Shown: positions 9,166 through 19,293 of the stretch, one piece after another
Layout: every line of letters starts with the position of its first letter
Position numbering within the stretch: position 1 is the stretch's first letter
NCBI RefSeq assembly: GCF_009796285.1
Contig: NZ_CP047020.1
Location: 2,914,001 to 2,978,000 of the forward strand
Source: Streptomyces broussonetiae
Lineage (GTDB): Bacteria; Actinomycetota; Actinomycetes; Streptomycetales; Streptomycetaceae
DNA length: 64,000 nucleotides
Reading direction: 5' to 3'
Notes under the pieces: model-generated
What the model saw: only the letters and a program-made list of their open reading frames with translations
What the model was told of the DNA's origin: nothing
The model's database searches: none
Translations under genes and position numbers: made by a program

Positions 9166-9795
9166 ATGGAAAGCAGCAGCGCCAGGTCCGGCGGCAGCAC
9201 GCGCCGCGAGGCCACCCGGCAGAAGCTCTACGAGGCGGCCGTCACGCTCATCGCCGAGCAGGGCTTCTCCGCGACGACGGTGGACGAGATCGCCGAGCGG
9301 GCCGGGGTCGCAAAAGGCACGGTCTACTACAACTTCGCGAGCAAGTCGGTCCTCTTCGAGGAACTGCTGCGCCACGGTGTGGGCCTGCTCACCGCCTCGC
9401 TGAAGGAGGCCGCGGAACAGACCGCGCGCGAGGGCGGCAGCAAGGTGGACGCGCTGGACGCGATGATCCGCGCGGGTCTGGTCTTCATCGACCGCTACCC
9501 GGCCTTCACCCAGCTGTACGTGGCCGAGCTGTGGCGCACCAACCGGGCCTGGCAGTCCACGCTGATGGTGGTCCGGCAGGAGGCCGTCGCGGTGGTCGAG
9601 AGGGTGCTGCGCGAGGGCGTGGCGGCCGGGGAGTTCAGCGACGAGATCGACATCCCGCTGACGGCGGCCGCGCTGGTCGGCATGGTCCTGGTGGCCGCCC
9701 TGGACTGGAAGTCCTTCCAGGCGGAGCGCTCCCTGGACGACGTCCACGCGGCCCTGTCCCGGCTGCTCCAGGGACGCGTGAGCGGCAAGGGCTGA
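9166..9795 (+). CDS. TetR/AcrR family transcriptional regulator
   Basis: A 209-residue protein from ATG 9166; GTG 9151 in the same frame is possible. The TetR helix-turn-helix spans about residues 15-60 (TVDEIAERAGVAKGTVYYNFASKSVLFEELL). The C-terminal ligand domain is all-helical. The gene lies 47 bases after the Pip-family gene on the same strand and ends in a hairpin, so it is the last gene of that operon. Its probable target is the palindrome at 6216-6229 in front of the operon. The ligand is unknown. Confidence 0.93.
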   Translation: MESSSARSGGSTRREATRQKLYEAAVTLIAEQGFSATTVDEIAERAGVAKGTVYYNFASKSVLFEELLRHGVGLLTASLKEAAEQTAREGGSKVDALDAMIRAGLVFIDRYPAFTQLYVAELWRTNRAWQSTLMVVRQEAVAVVERVLREGVAAGEFSDEIDIPLTAAALVGMVLVAALDWKSFQAERSLDDVHAALSRLLQGRVSGKG

Positions 9796-9819
9796 GCCCT
9801 CCTGCCCGGACATGTGAGG

Positions 9820-9851
9820 AAGGCGCCGGTCCGCTGTGGGACCGGCGCCTT
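9820..9851 (+). terminator. Hairpin terminator after the tetR gene
   Basis: A 13-bp perfect stem: 9820-9832 pairs with 9839-9851 around a 6-nt loop (GCTGTG). It is followed by CCGTTTCCCC and lies 25 bases beyond the tetR stop. Confidence 0.8.
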
Positions 9852-9864
9852 CCGTTTCCCCTTG

Positions 9865-9935
9865 TTCCCCGTACTCCCCCGTACGGTTCTCCCCCGTTGG
9901 TCCCCCGTGGGTGGTCGCTCCCCCGGGTCCCCCGT
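9865..9935. repeat. C-rich direct repeats (NTCCCCCGT) in a 368-base gap
   Basis: The gap 9796-10163 holds no gene I can support. Besides the terminator it contains six close copies of an eight- to nine-base unit, TCCCCCGT or nearly so, at 9865, 9874, 9889, 9900, 9919 and 9927. Spacing is uneven, about 9 to 19 bases. The rest of the gap (9936-10163) shows no clear motif; the promoter of the DUF4126 gene is presumably there. Confidence 0.5.
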
Positions 9936-10163
9936 CTCGCTTCCGCCGACGGATCGGCGGAAGGAGCGGCCAGGTGGCGGGCGCCGTTCCGCCGCCCCGT
10001 GTCGGCGGTGCCGGGCCGCTCCCCTTGCCGTGCCTCCACTGTCCCGTCCGCACGGGTCGCGCCCCATCCGCGCGGGTACTCATCTCGCGGCCTAGGTACG
10101 GATACTCAGCCGTACGCGCGCGTGCCCGGGCCTGCGGCCCGCCGCCTGGCTACGATCGCGTCC

Positions 10164-10766
10164 GTGTCCGTACTCCCCCTGGTCTTCACCAGCGGCTGGG
10201 CCAGCGGCATCAACGCCTACGCGGTGGTGCTGCTGCTCGGTCTGTTCGGCGTGACGGGGGTGAGCGACGACGTCCCGCAGACGTTGCAGCGCCCCGAGGT
10301 GCTGATCGTCGCCGGTGTGCTGTTCCTGTGCGAGGCGGTCGCCGACAAGATCCCGTACGTCGACTCGGTGTGGGACTCGGTGCACACGGTGGTCCGGCCG
10401 CTCGCGGGCGCCTGGGTGGGCATGCTGCTCGCCGGGCACAGCGGCTCGCTGTCGGACGTGGCGGCCGGTCTGGTCGGCGGCTCGACGGCACTGGCCAGCC
10501 ACACGGTGAAGGCCGGGACGCGGATGGCGGTCAACACCTCGCCGGAGCCGTTCAGCAACTTCGTGCTCAGCCTCGCCGAGGACCTCGGTGTGGGCGGCAT
10601 CATGTCGTTCGCGATGTTCCACCCGCAGGCGGCGGCGATCGTCGCGGGTGTCCTGCTGGCCGGCGGGCTGGTCGTGCTGGTCCTCCTGATCTCCCGCATC
10701 CGGCGCTTCCTGCGCCGCAGGGCGCAGCGGCGCGAGGAGCGGCGGCTGGCCTCGCGGTCACCCTGA
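10164..10766 (+). CDS. DUF4126 domain-containing membrane protein
   Basis: A 200-residue protein from GTG 10164. It has four or five hydrophobic segments, the motif GWASGINAYAVVLLLGLFG near the start, and a glycine-rich helix pair DVAAGLVGGSTALASHTVKAGTR in the middle. This is the DUF4126 pattern. The C-terminal 20 residues are strongly basic. No biochemical role is known for the family. The oxidoreductase gene follows after 47 bases on the same strand and may be cotranscribed. Confidence 0.88.
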   Translation: MSVLPLVFTSGWASGINAYAVVLLLGLFGVTGVSDDVPQTLQRPEVLIVAGVLFLCEAVADKIPYVDSVWDSVHTVVRPLAGAWVGMLLAGHSGSLSDVAAGLVGGSTALASHTVKAGTRMAVNTSPEPFSNFVLSLAEDLGVGGIMSFAMFHPQAAAIVAGVLLAGGLVVLVLLISRIRRFLRRRAQRREERRLASRSP

Positions 10767-10813
10767 GCCGCCCGGAGGCCGGATTGTCAGTGGCGGTCGA
10801 TAAAGTCGCAGGC

Positions 10814-12325
10814 ATGGCACGGATTGCGGTGATCGGCGCCGGGATGGGCGCGATGGCGGCCGCTGCCCGGCTGGCCGTCGCGGGCCACCGGGTGGTGGTG
10901 TACGAACGTACGCAGACGTACGGCGGCGCGGTGCGCCGGTTCGAGCGGGACGGGTTTGCTTTCGACACCGGCCCCGGCCTGCTCACGCTGCCCGCCGTCT
11001 ACCGCGATCTGTTCGTCAAGACCGGCAAGGAGCCGCTGGAGGACTGCGTCGAGCTGGTCCAGGTCGACCCGTCCTCGCGGCATCTCTTCGCGGACGGCAG
11101 CGAGGTGTGCCTGCCGAACGCCTCGCGCGCGGGGGTGGTCGCGGCCCTGGACGAGGCGCTGGGCGCGGGCACGGGCGAGCGGTGGGGCGACTTCCTGGTG
11201 CGGGCCCGGGAGGCCTGGGACCGCACCCGCAGGCCTCTGCTGGAGGAGCCGCTGTGGCCCAACTGGCAGGTGCTGGCCAGGAAGGAGCCGTATCCGGGCG
11301 TCCCGCACAAGCGGCTGCTGCGCACGCGGCGCGCGAGCACGCCGGCCGAGATCGGCGCCTGGGAGCTGCGCGACGAGCGGCTGACGGCCCTGCTGGAAAG
11401 CTGCGTGCTCGGCTACGGCCTCGACCCGCGGACCGCTCCGGCGAGCGCGGCCGTGCTGCCCTACATGGAGCATGCCTTCGGCACCTGGTACGTGCGCGGC
11501 GGCATCCGGGAGTTGGCGCGCGCGGTCTACGAGCGGTGCCTGAAGCGGCGGGTCGAGTTCGTCTTCGACGCGGAGGTCATGCGCATCCTGGAGAAGGACG
11601 GGCGGGCCACGGGTGTGGAGTTGCGGGACGGCACGGTGGCCGAGGCCGACCATGTCGTGGCGGACGTGGACCCGGCCCGGCTGAAGGCGATGACGGACCG
11701 TCCGCTGGACGCGGACGGGGATGTCCGGGTCAATGCCTTCACGCCCCGTCCGGGGCGGTTCACCGTGCTGCTGGCCCTGCGCGGCGGGCGTGGGTCCGGT
11801 GCCGCGCATCGCACGGTCGTCCACGCGCCGGACCCGGAGTCCGAGCTGGACTTCCTGGGCTCGGGGGTCGCAGACCAGCCGCCGTGTCCCACGGTGACCG
11901 TGCTGCGCCCCGACGACCCGGCGCTCGCGCCGGACGACGGCCACGAGTCCATGGTGCTGTCCGCGGTGGTGCCGAGCGCTGTCGACTGGGAGGACGAGAA
12001 CATGGTCCGGCAGTACACGGACCATCTTTTCGAGGCCGCCGAGGCCGCGATACCGGGCCTGCGGGACCGCGTCCTGTGGCAGGAGGTGCGCACACCCGAC
12101 GACACCGACGACGAGACGAGTGCCTTTCTCGGCGCGGTGCCGGCCCCTTCACTGGCCGCCGGCGGGGGCCGTTTCCTGCACCCGTCCAACACCACACGGC
12201 TGCCCGGTCTGTACCGGGTGGGCGGCTGGTCCCACCCGGGCGGCGGGCTGCCGCACGCGGGCATGTCGGGCGCGCTGGTGGCCGGGCTGATCGTGGAGGG
12301 CTTGGAGTTCCGCGGCTCCCAGTGA
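10814..12325 (+). CDS. Phytoene desaturase (CrtI)-like FAD-dependent oxidoreductase
   Basis: A 503-residue protein from ATG 10814. The N-terminus is a Rossmann dinucleotide fold (ARIAVIGAGMGAMAAAARLA) followed by a CrtI-like segment, YGGAVRRFERDGFAFDTGPGLLTLP. Near the C-terminus comes GLYRVGGWSHPGGGLPHAGMSGALVAG, the second FAD-binding motif of carotenoid desaturases and isomerases. No other carotenoid gene is nearby, so the substrate need not be a carotenoid; CrtI-like proteins of unknown substrate are common in Streptomyces. The gene is convergent with the next one with only 14 bases between the stops. Confidence 0.88.
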   Translation: MARIAVIGAGMGAMAAAARLAVAGHRVVVYERTQTYGGAVRRFERDGFAFDTGPGLLTLPAVYRDLFVKTGKEPLEDCVELVQVDPSSRHLFADGSEVCLPNASRAGVVAALDEALGAGTGERWGDFLVRAREAWDRTRRPLLEEPLWPNWQVLARKEPYPGVPHKRLLRTRRASTPAEIGAWELRDERLTALLESCVLGYGLDPRTAPASAAVLPYMEHAFGTWYVRGGIRELARAVYERCLKRRVEFVFDAEVMRILEKDGRATGVELRDGTVAEADHVVADVDPARLKAMTDRPLDADGDVRVNAFTPRPGRFTVLLALRGGRGSGAAHRTVVHAPDPESELDFLGSGVADQPPCPTVTVLRPDDPALAPDDGHESMVLSAVVPSAVDWEDENMVRQYTDHLFEAAEAAIPGLRDRVLWQEVRTPDDTDDETSAFLGAVPAPSLAAGGGRFLHPSNTTRLPGLYRVGGWSHPGGGLPHAGMSGALVAGLIVEGLEFRGSQ

Positions 12326-12339
12326 GCCGGGCTCAGCCT

Positions 12340-13278
12340 TCAGAAACGGTACTGCTCGTCGTATCCGGCGCCCGGCTGCGGCTGCTGCTGGGCGTGGTCG
12401 TGCCCCTGGTAGGGGTAGGGCTGCTCCTGGGGCAGTTCGCCGCCGTAGCCCTCGTCGGTGCGCTGCTGCGGCACCCACACGCCGCCGGACGGGGTCTCGC
12501 CGTAGCCGCCCCCGGCGTACGGGTCCTGGGCGTAGCCCTGCTGACCGTACTGCCCGGAGTACCCGGGGTCGTAGGCACCGCCGCCGTAGGACTGGCTGCC
12601 GATGTACGGGTCGGAGTAGTTGGCGTAGCCCTGCTGGGCGCCGGCGTCGTAGCCGTAGCCCTGCTGGCCGTAGCCGGAGTAGTCGTAGGCGTAGGCCTGC
12701 TGCCCGGTGCCCTGGGGCTGGGCCGCGTGTGTGGCGGTGGCACCGTAGACGCCGTAGGCGCCGGTGTCCTCCGGCATCGGCTGGGGCTCGTAGACGGCGG
12801 TGGTCTCGGCGGCGGTGGGCTCACCGGGCCGGACCGGGGTGAAGACGTCGTCGCGGTCGTAGTCGTCGTAGGTCTCGTGACCCTGGGCGTAGCCGGGCTG
12901 CTCGGGCTCCCGCTCGTCCTCGGCGCCGACGGGCTCGAGGTCGGAGACCTCCAGCGTCGGATCCTGCCGGCCCGCCTTGCCGCGGCGGCGCTTGCTGCCG
13001 GAGCCCGCGTCGCTCTCGCCCTCGGGCCGCTTGACCGCCCAGCCGGCGGCGAAGCCGCGGCGGAACGACAGGGTGACGTAGGTCTGGCCGACGGCGAAGG
13101 CGATGGCGCCCGCGCCGATCACGATGACGGACGGCATCAGTACACCGACCACGACACCGAGGAAGCCGGCGAAGGCGAGCAGCCGCCAGCGCAGCCGCGC
13201 CTTGTACTGCAACAGCACCTCGCCGAGCAGCCACAGTGCGACGACGCCGAACGCGATGTAGAGGACCGTCCAGCCCAT
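12340..13278 (-). CDS. Membrane protein with a Tyr/Gln/Gly-rich cytoplasmic tail
   Basis: A 312-residue protein from ATG 13278, preceded by AGAGGGG. Two or three membrane helices occupy about residues 4-70, followed by a basic linker (SKRRRGKAGRQD) and an acidic stretch. From about residue 150 the chain is almost entirely Tyr, Gln, Gly, Ala and Pro, with repeats such as YGQQGYGYD, GAQQGYANYSDPY and GQYGQQGYAQDPY. The tail is predicted to be disordered and prion-like. I do not recognise a named family. It is convergent with the CrtI-like gene and lies downstream of metF on the same strand. Confidence 0.8.
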   Translation of the reverse strand: MGWTVLYIAFGVVALWLLGEVLLQYKARLRWRLLAFAGFLGVVVGVLMPSVIVIGAGAIAFAVGQTYVTLSFRRGFAAGWAVKRPEGESDAGSGSKRRRGKAGRQDPTLEVSDLEPVGAEDEREPEQPGYAQGHETYDDYDRDDVFTPVRPGEPTAAETTAVYEPQPMPEDTGAYGVYGATATHAAQPQGTGQQAYAYDYSGYGQQGYGYDAGAQQGYANYSDPYIGSQSYGGGAYDPGYSGQYGQQGYAQDPYAGGGYGETPSGGVWVPQQRTDEGYGGELPQEQPYPYQGHDHAQQQPQPGAGYDEQYRF

Positions 13279-13334
13279 GTACGCCCCTCTCCCAGTGGCC
13301 GCTACGCAGTGTGTCGTATCGCGGTGCGGCCGGT

Positions 13335-14267
<933 letters not shown>

Positions 14268-14379
14268 TTAGCCAGGGGTGGGCGGTCCCCCAACCGGACG
14301 CCGGAAATTTGCCCGATTTGTCGGCCTGCTGTCCACCCCTTGGACACAATTCCGGACAGGGCGGCCACGGCCACCGCCG

Positions 14380-15027
14380 TCAGGCCCGTCGCAGCCGCTC
14401 GGCGAACTCCGCCGCGGCGGCTCCCGGGTCGTCGGCCTCGGTGATCGCACGGACGACGACCACCCGGCGGGCACCCGCGTCCAGCACCTCGTCGAGGTTG
14501 GACAGGTCGATGCCGCCGATCGCGAACCAGGGGCGCTCGGTGCCCAGAGCGGCCGTGTACCGCACCAGGTCGAGGCCGGGCGCGGGGCGGCCGGGCTTGG
14601 TGGGGGTGGGCCAGCAGGGGCCCGTGCAGAAGTAGTCCACGCCGTCCTGCGCGGCGGCCGCGGCGGCCTCGGACTCGGCGTGCGTGGAACGGCCGATCAG
14701 CACCTCGTCGCCGAGGACGGCGCGGGCCGCGGGGACCGGCAGGTCGCCCTGGCCGAGGTGGAGCACGTCGGCGCGGGCCGCGTGGGCGACGTCCGCGCGG
14801 TCGTTGACCGCGAGGAGCTTGCCGTGCCGGGCGCAGGCGTCGGCGAAGACCTCCAGGTGGGCCAGCTCCTCGGCGGCCTCCATGCCCTTGTCGCGCAGCT
14901 GCACGATGTCGACACCGCCGGCCAGGACCGCGTCGAGGAACTCGGGCAGGTCGCCCTGGCGCCTGCGCGCGTCCGTGCACAGGTACAGGCGGGCGCCGGC
15001 GAACGCGGCGCGTGCGGTGTCGGACAT
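14380..15027 (-). CDS. thiE: Thiamine phosphate synthase
   Basis: A 215-residue TIM-barrel protein. It joins the thiazole phosphate and HMP pyrophosphate moieties to make thiamine phosphate. Family signatures are [27 protein letters not shown] and [27 protein letters not shown]. The phosphate-binding region reads [38 protein letters not shown]. It lies about 2 kb from thiOSG and on the opposite strand, so the thiamine genes form a split locus. Confidence 0.95.
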   Translation of the reverse strand: MSDTARAAFAGARLYLCTDARRRQGDLPEFLDAVLAGGVDIVQLRDKGMEAAEELAHLEVFADACARHGKLLAVNDRADVAHAARADVLHLGQGDLPVPAARAVLGDEVLIGRSTHAESEAAAAAAQDGVDYFCTGPCWPTPTKPGRPAPGLDLVRYTAALGTERPWFAIGGIDLSNLDEVLDAGARRVVVVRAITEADDPGAAAAEFAERLRRA

Positions 15028-15119
15028 GCGTGGGTCCCCCCGGGTGGGTGTCGCTGTCGGCTGTCATGGGTGGCGTGCGGGCTGCGACGGCCCGCACGCC
15101 ACCGGTGGTACGGGTCGGC

Positions 15120-15485
15120 TCAGACGGCGAGCGCCTGGGCGCGGCGCTTCACCTCCGTGCCGCGATTCTCGCTCAGGGCCTGCGCGGGGGTGCCGGGCAG
15201 GGTCGGGTCGGGGGTGAAGAGCCACTCGAGCATCTCTTCGTCCGTGAAGCCGTCGTCCCGCAGGAGCGTCAGGGTCCCGGTCAGGCCCTTGACGACCTTG
15301 TCCCCGTCGATGAAGGCGGCGGGGACGTGCAGCGCCCGGTTCTCACCTCGGCGTACGGCGATGAGCTGGCCCTCCTTGACCAGCTGCCGCACGCGCGTCA
15401 CCTCGACGCCGAGCATCTCGGCGATGTCGGGGAGGGTGAGCCAGGCGGGGACGAGAGCATCGATCTTTGCGTCAATCTCGGTCAC
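15120..15485 (-). CDS. Rv2175c family DNA-binding protein
   Basis: A 121-residue protein from GTG 15485; the frame is open upstream to 15566, but the extra residues look non-coding and the family begins near this point. A winged-helix-like region fills residues 12-55 (WLTLPDIAEMLGVEVTRVRQLVKEGQLIAVRRG). The C-terminal domain with DGDKVVKGLTGTLTLLRDDGFTDEEMLEWLF is the Rv2175c C-terminal domain. In M. tuberculosis Rv2175c is a DNA-binding protein phosphorylated by the neighbouring PASTA-type kinase PknL. Here a Ser/Thr kinase lies about 3.8 kb away, so the same kinase-substrate pairing is a reasonable inference. Confidence 0.88.
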   Translation of the reverse strand: MTEIDAKIDALVPAWLTLPDIAEMLGVEVTRVRQLVKEGQLIAVRRGENRALHVPAAFIDGDKVVKGLTGTLTLLRDDGFTDEEMLEWLFTPDPTLPGTPAQALSENRGTEVKRRAQALAV

Positions 15486-15549
15486 GGAATCAAGCCTGCC
15501 ATCCCCCACTGACAGTCGGAAGTCAGGCAGGTCCAGCCGGGAGGGTGGG

Positions 15550-16782
15550 CTAGCCGGCCGTTGCATCCTTCAGGGGTCTGCCCGGGTCGGACAGCGCCTG
15601 CGCGTCCATGCTCCGGCCCGCTTCGATCAGCCGTCGCCCCTGGGCCAGGTCACGCGGGCGGCCGACGGCCAACAGGGCCACCAGGCGGTCCCCGCGCAGC
15701 CAGCACACCGTCCAGGCGGGGCCGGCCGGGTCGCCGCGCCACACCAGTCGGTCGGCCCCGGCGTGGTGCCCGGCGTACTGCACGAACCGGCCGAACTGCT
15801 CGGACCAGAAGTAGGGCACCGGGTCGTACACCGCCGGGGTCTCGCCCATGATGTTCGCGGCGACCGTGCGCGGGCCCTGCAGGGCGTTGTCCCAGTGGTG
15901 GACGAGCAGCCGTTCCCCGTAGCGGGCCGAGGGGAAGGAGGCGCAGTCGCCGACCGCGTACACGTCCTCGACGCCGGCGCGCAGGTGGGCGTCGGCGAGG
16001 ACCTCGCCGTGCGGGCCCAGCCCGATGCCGGAGCCGGCCAGCCAGCCGGTGGCGGGGCGGGCACCGATGCCGACGACGACGGCGCCCGCGGGCAGCCGTG
16101 TGCCGTCGGCGATCAGCACCGCGCCGGGCTCGACGCGCTCCACGCGCGCGTGCGTGCGCAACTGCGCGCCCGCGTCGGCGTACCAGCGGGCCATGGGCGC
16201 CGCGACCTCGGCCGGCAGAGCGCCCGCGAGCGGCCGGTCGGCGGCCTCGACGACGGTGACCTCGCAGCCCGCCTCGCGCGCGGCCGTGGCGAACTCGGCA
16301 CCGATCCAGCCGGCGCCCACGACGACGACCTCGTGCTGGCGGGCGAGCACGGGCCGCAGTCGCTCGGCGTCGTCCAGGGTGCGCAGCAGGTGCACACCGG
16401 GCACCCCCTCGGTGCCCGGCAGCAGGACCGGCTCCGCGCCCGTGGCGAGGACCAGGACGTCGTAGGGCACCGGGCCCGCCTCGGTGTCCAGCTCGTGCTC
16501 GGCGGGGCGCACGCCCAGCGCCTCGCAGCCGAGCCTCAGCTCGACGCCGAGCGACTCGAAGTCCACCTCGAAGGCGGAGCCCTCGGCCTTGCCGAGCAGC
16601 ACGGCCTTCGACAGCGGCGGCCGGTCGTACGGCTGGTGCGGTTCGGCTCCGATCAGGGTGACGGCCCCCCGGAAGCCCTGTTCCCGCAGCGCGACCGCGG
16701 TCTGCACCCCGGCCATGCCCGCGCCGACGACGACCACGCGCCGCCCCTGTGACGTGCCCTCACGGGCTGTGTGCTCGCTCAC
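15550..16782 (-). CDS. FAD/NAD(P)-dependent oxidoreductase, ferredoxin-reductase type
   Basis: A 410-residue protein. The first Rossmann motif is RRVVVVGAGMAGVQTAVALREQG, followed by PYDRPPLSKAVLLG, the FAD-contact loop of the ferredoxin/rubredoxin reductase family. The NAD(P) motif VVVVGAGWIGAEFATAAREAG lies near residue 155, and DVYAVGDCASFPS near residue 275 contacts the flavin. No ferredoxin or P450 gene is adjacent, so the electron acceptor is unknown. It is divergent from the TPP-riboswitch/thiO unit, with about 140 bases between. Confidence 0.9.
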   Translation of the reverse strand: MSEHTAREGTSQGRRVVVVGAGMAGVQTAVALREQGFRGAVTLIGAEPHQPYDRPPLSKAVLLGKAEGSAFEVDFESLGVELRLGCEALGVRPAEHELDTEAGPVPYDVLVLATGAEPVLLPGTEGVPGVHLLRTLDDAERLRPVLARQHEVVVVGAGWIGAEFATAAREAGCEVTVVEAADRPLAGALPAEVAAPMARWYADAGAQLRTHARVERVEPGAVLIADGTRLPAGAVVVGIGARPATGWLAGSGIGLGPHGEVLADAHLRAGVEDVYAVGDCASFPSARYGERLLVHHWDNALQGPRTVAANIMGETPAVYDPVPYFWSEQFGRFVQYAGHHAGADRLVWRGDPAGPAWTVCWLRGDRLVALLAVGRPRDLAQGRRLIEAGRSMDAQALSDPGRPLKDATAG

Positions 16783-16923
16783 CTGATCACCATAGACAGG
16801 TGACGGATTGTGAGTCAGCGGTCGTGTTCGGTGACCTGTTCCACACCGGCGGGTCGCGGGGCCGCGGGCGGGGCTCTCTTACGGGTGACGGGCGGGGCGG
16901 GCTAGGGTGGCCTCCGTACAAGC

Positions 16924-17018
16924 ACTCGCGGGAGCCCGGACGCACCGGGCTGAGAGGGAGGCTGGCGGCCTCCGACCGTACGAACCTGATCCGGGTCATG
17001 CCGGCGAAGGGAGGGGCT
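16924..17018 (+). promoter_or_regulatory. TPP riboswitch (THI element)
   Basis: The conserved core is plain: GCACCGGGCTGAGAGGGAGG (16941-16960) and, after a variable stem, GACCGTACGAACCTGATCCG (16974-16993), then GGTCATGCCGGCGAAGGGAG. CTGAGA and ACCTGATC are the pyrimidine- and pyrophosphate-sensing segments. The final GGGAG doubles as the ribosome-binding site of thiO, whose ATG is at 17027. TPP binding would therefore block translation initiation directly. Confidence 0.97.
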
Positions 17019-17026
17019 GGACGCCC

Positions 17027-18187
17027 ATGTCCTCAGGTACGTCCGACGTCCTCGTCATCGGGGGCGGAGTCATCGGCCTGGTCACGGCCTGGCGCGCGGC
17101 GCAGCGCGGGCTCGCCACGGCCGTGGTGGACCCCGAACCCGGCGGCGGGGCCGCGCGGGTCGCGGCCGGGATGCTGGCCGCGGTCACCGAACTGCACTAC
17201 GGCGAGGAGACCCTGCTCGCCCTCAACCTGGAGTCCGCCCGCCGCTACCCCGGGTTCGCGGCCGAGGTGACCGAGCTGACCGGCCACGACCTCGGCTACC
17301 GCCGCTGCGGCACCCTCCAGGTCGCGCTCGACGCCGACGACCGCGCCCACCTGCGCGAGCTGCATGCCCTGCAGGAGCGCTGCGGCCTGGAGTCGGAGTG
17401 GCTGTCCGGGCGGGAGTGCCGGCGTCTGGAGCCGATGCTCTCGCCCGTGGTGCGCGGCGGGCTGCGGGTGGACGGCGACCACCAGATCGATCCGCGGCGG
17501 CTCGCGGCGGCCCTCGTGGTCGCGTGCGAGCGGTCCGGGGTGGTGTTCCACCGTGCGTGGGCCGAGCGGCTGGACGTCGTACGGGGCCGGGCTGCCGGGG
17601 TCACCACGGCCGACGGCACCGAACTGCGCGCGGGACAGGTGGTCCTCGCGGCCGGAAGCCTGAGCGGGCGGCTCGCGGGGGTGCCCGAGGCGCTGCTGCC
17701 GCCGGTGCGGCCGGTCAAGGGCCAGGTGCTGCGGCTGGCCGTACCGCGCGCGTACGCGCCGTTCCTGAGCCGTACCGTGCGGGCCATCGTCCGCGGCGGC
17801 CACGTCTATCTGGTGCCCCGCGAGAACGGTGAGCTGGTCGTCGGCGCCACCAGCGAGGAACTGGGCTGGGACACGACGGTGACGGCGGGCGGCGTGTACG
17901 AGCTGCTGCGCGACGCCCATGAGCTGGTGCCCGGCATCACCGAGCTGCCGCTCACCGAGACCCGTGCCGGGCTGCGCCCCGGCTCGCCCGACAACGCGCC
18001 GCTGCTCGGCCCGTCCGGGCTCGAGGGACTGGTGCTGGCCACCGGGCACTACCGCAACGGGGTGCTGCTCACTCCGGTCACCGGCGATGTGCTGGCGCGG
18101 CTGCTGGCCGACGGCGAACTGCCGGAAGAAGCCCGTCCGTTCACGCCGCAGCGCTTCGGCGCCGTCCTCCAGGAGCAGTCCGTATGA
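17027..18187 (+). CDS. thiO: Glycine oxidase ThiO
   Basis: A 386-residue FAD-dependent amine oxidase (DAO family). It oxidises glycine to the dehydroglycine used for thiazole formation. The N-terminal Rossmann motif is DVLVIGGGVIGLVTAWRAAQRG. Later signatures are VRPVKGQVLRLAVP and RAGLRPGSPDNAPLLGPSGLEGLVLATGHYRNGVLLTP, the C-terminal FAD motif of ThiO. The riboswitch controls its ribosome site. The stop overlaps the thiS start (ATGA at 18184-18187), so translation of the operon is coupled. Confidence 0.96.
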   Translation: MSSGTSDVLVIGGGVIGLVTAWRAAQRGLATAVVDPEPGGGAARVAAGMLAAVTELHYGEETLLALNLESARRYPGFAAEVTELTGHDLGYRRCGTLQVALDADDRAHLRELHALQERCGLESEWLSGRECRRLEPMLSPVVRGGLRVDGDHQIDPRRLAAALVVACERSGVVFHRAWAERLDVVRGRAAGVTTADGTELRAGQVVLAAGSLSGRLAGVPEALLPPVRPVKGQVLRLAVPRAYAPFLSRTVRAIVRGGHVYLVPRENGELVVGATSEELGWDTTVTAGGVYELLRDAHELVPGITELPLTETRAGLRPGSPDNAPLLGPSGLEGLVLATGHYRNGVLLTPVTGDVLARLLADGELPEEARPFTPQRFGAVLQEQSV

Positions 18188-18402
18188 GCACGTCCGTCAT
18201 GATCTCGATCTCCGTCAACGGCGAACGCCGGGACGTCGCGGCGGGCACCGCCCTCGATTCCGTCGTGCGCTCCCTGGTCGCCGCGCCCTCCGGAGTGGCC
18301 GCGGCCGTCAACGAGACCGTCGTCCCGCGCACCCAATGGGCCGGCACGTTCTTGACCGAGGGCGACCGTGTGGAAGTCCTCACCGCCGTGCAGGGGGGCT
18401 GA
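18184..18402 (+). CDS. thiS: Sulfur carrier protein ThiS
   Basis: A 72-residue ubiquitin-like protein ending in the required Gly-Gly. The C-terminus is adenylated and thiocarboxylated and then donates sulfur to the thiazole ring on ThiG. The beta-grasp pattern SISVNGERRDVAAGTALDSVV and the terminal AVQGG are visible. The start overlaps the thiO stop, and thiG follows after three bases. A ThiF-type activating enzyme is not in the window and is presumably supplied by another E1-like protein. Confidence 0.96.
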   Translation: MSTSVMISISVNGERRDVAAGTALDSVVRSLVAAPSGVAAAVNETVVPRTQWAGTFLTEGDRVEVLTAVQGG

Positions 18403-19200
<798 letters not shown>

Positions 19201-19293
19201 CGGCCGGCGCAAGCGTCACAGCTCGGCTGCAGTCCGTGCGCTCGGCAGCACGGCGTGCGGCACTGTCGGTCGGTCCTCGTAGACTCCCCTTTC

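Noticed and set aside
10814..12325. Evidence for a carotenoid gene cluster
   Set aside because: The CrtI-like gene stands alone; no phytoene synthase, cyclase or other crt gene is near.
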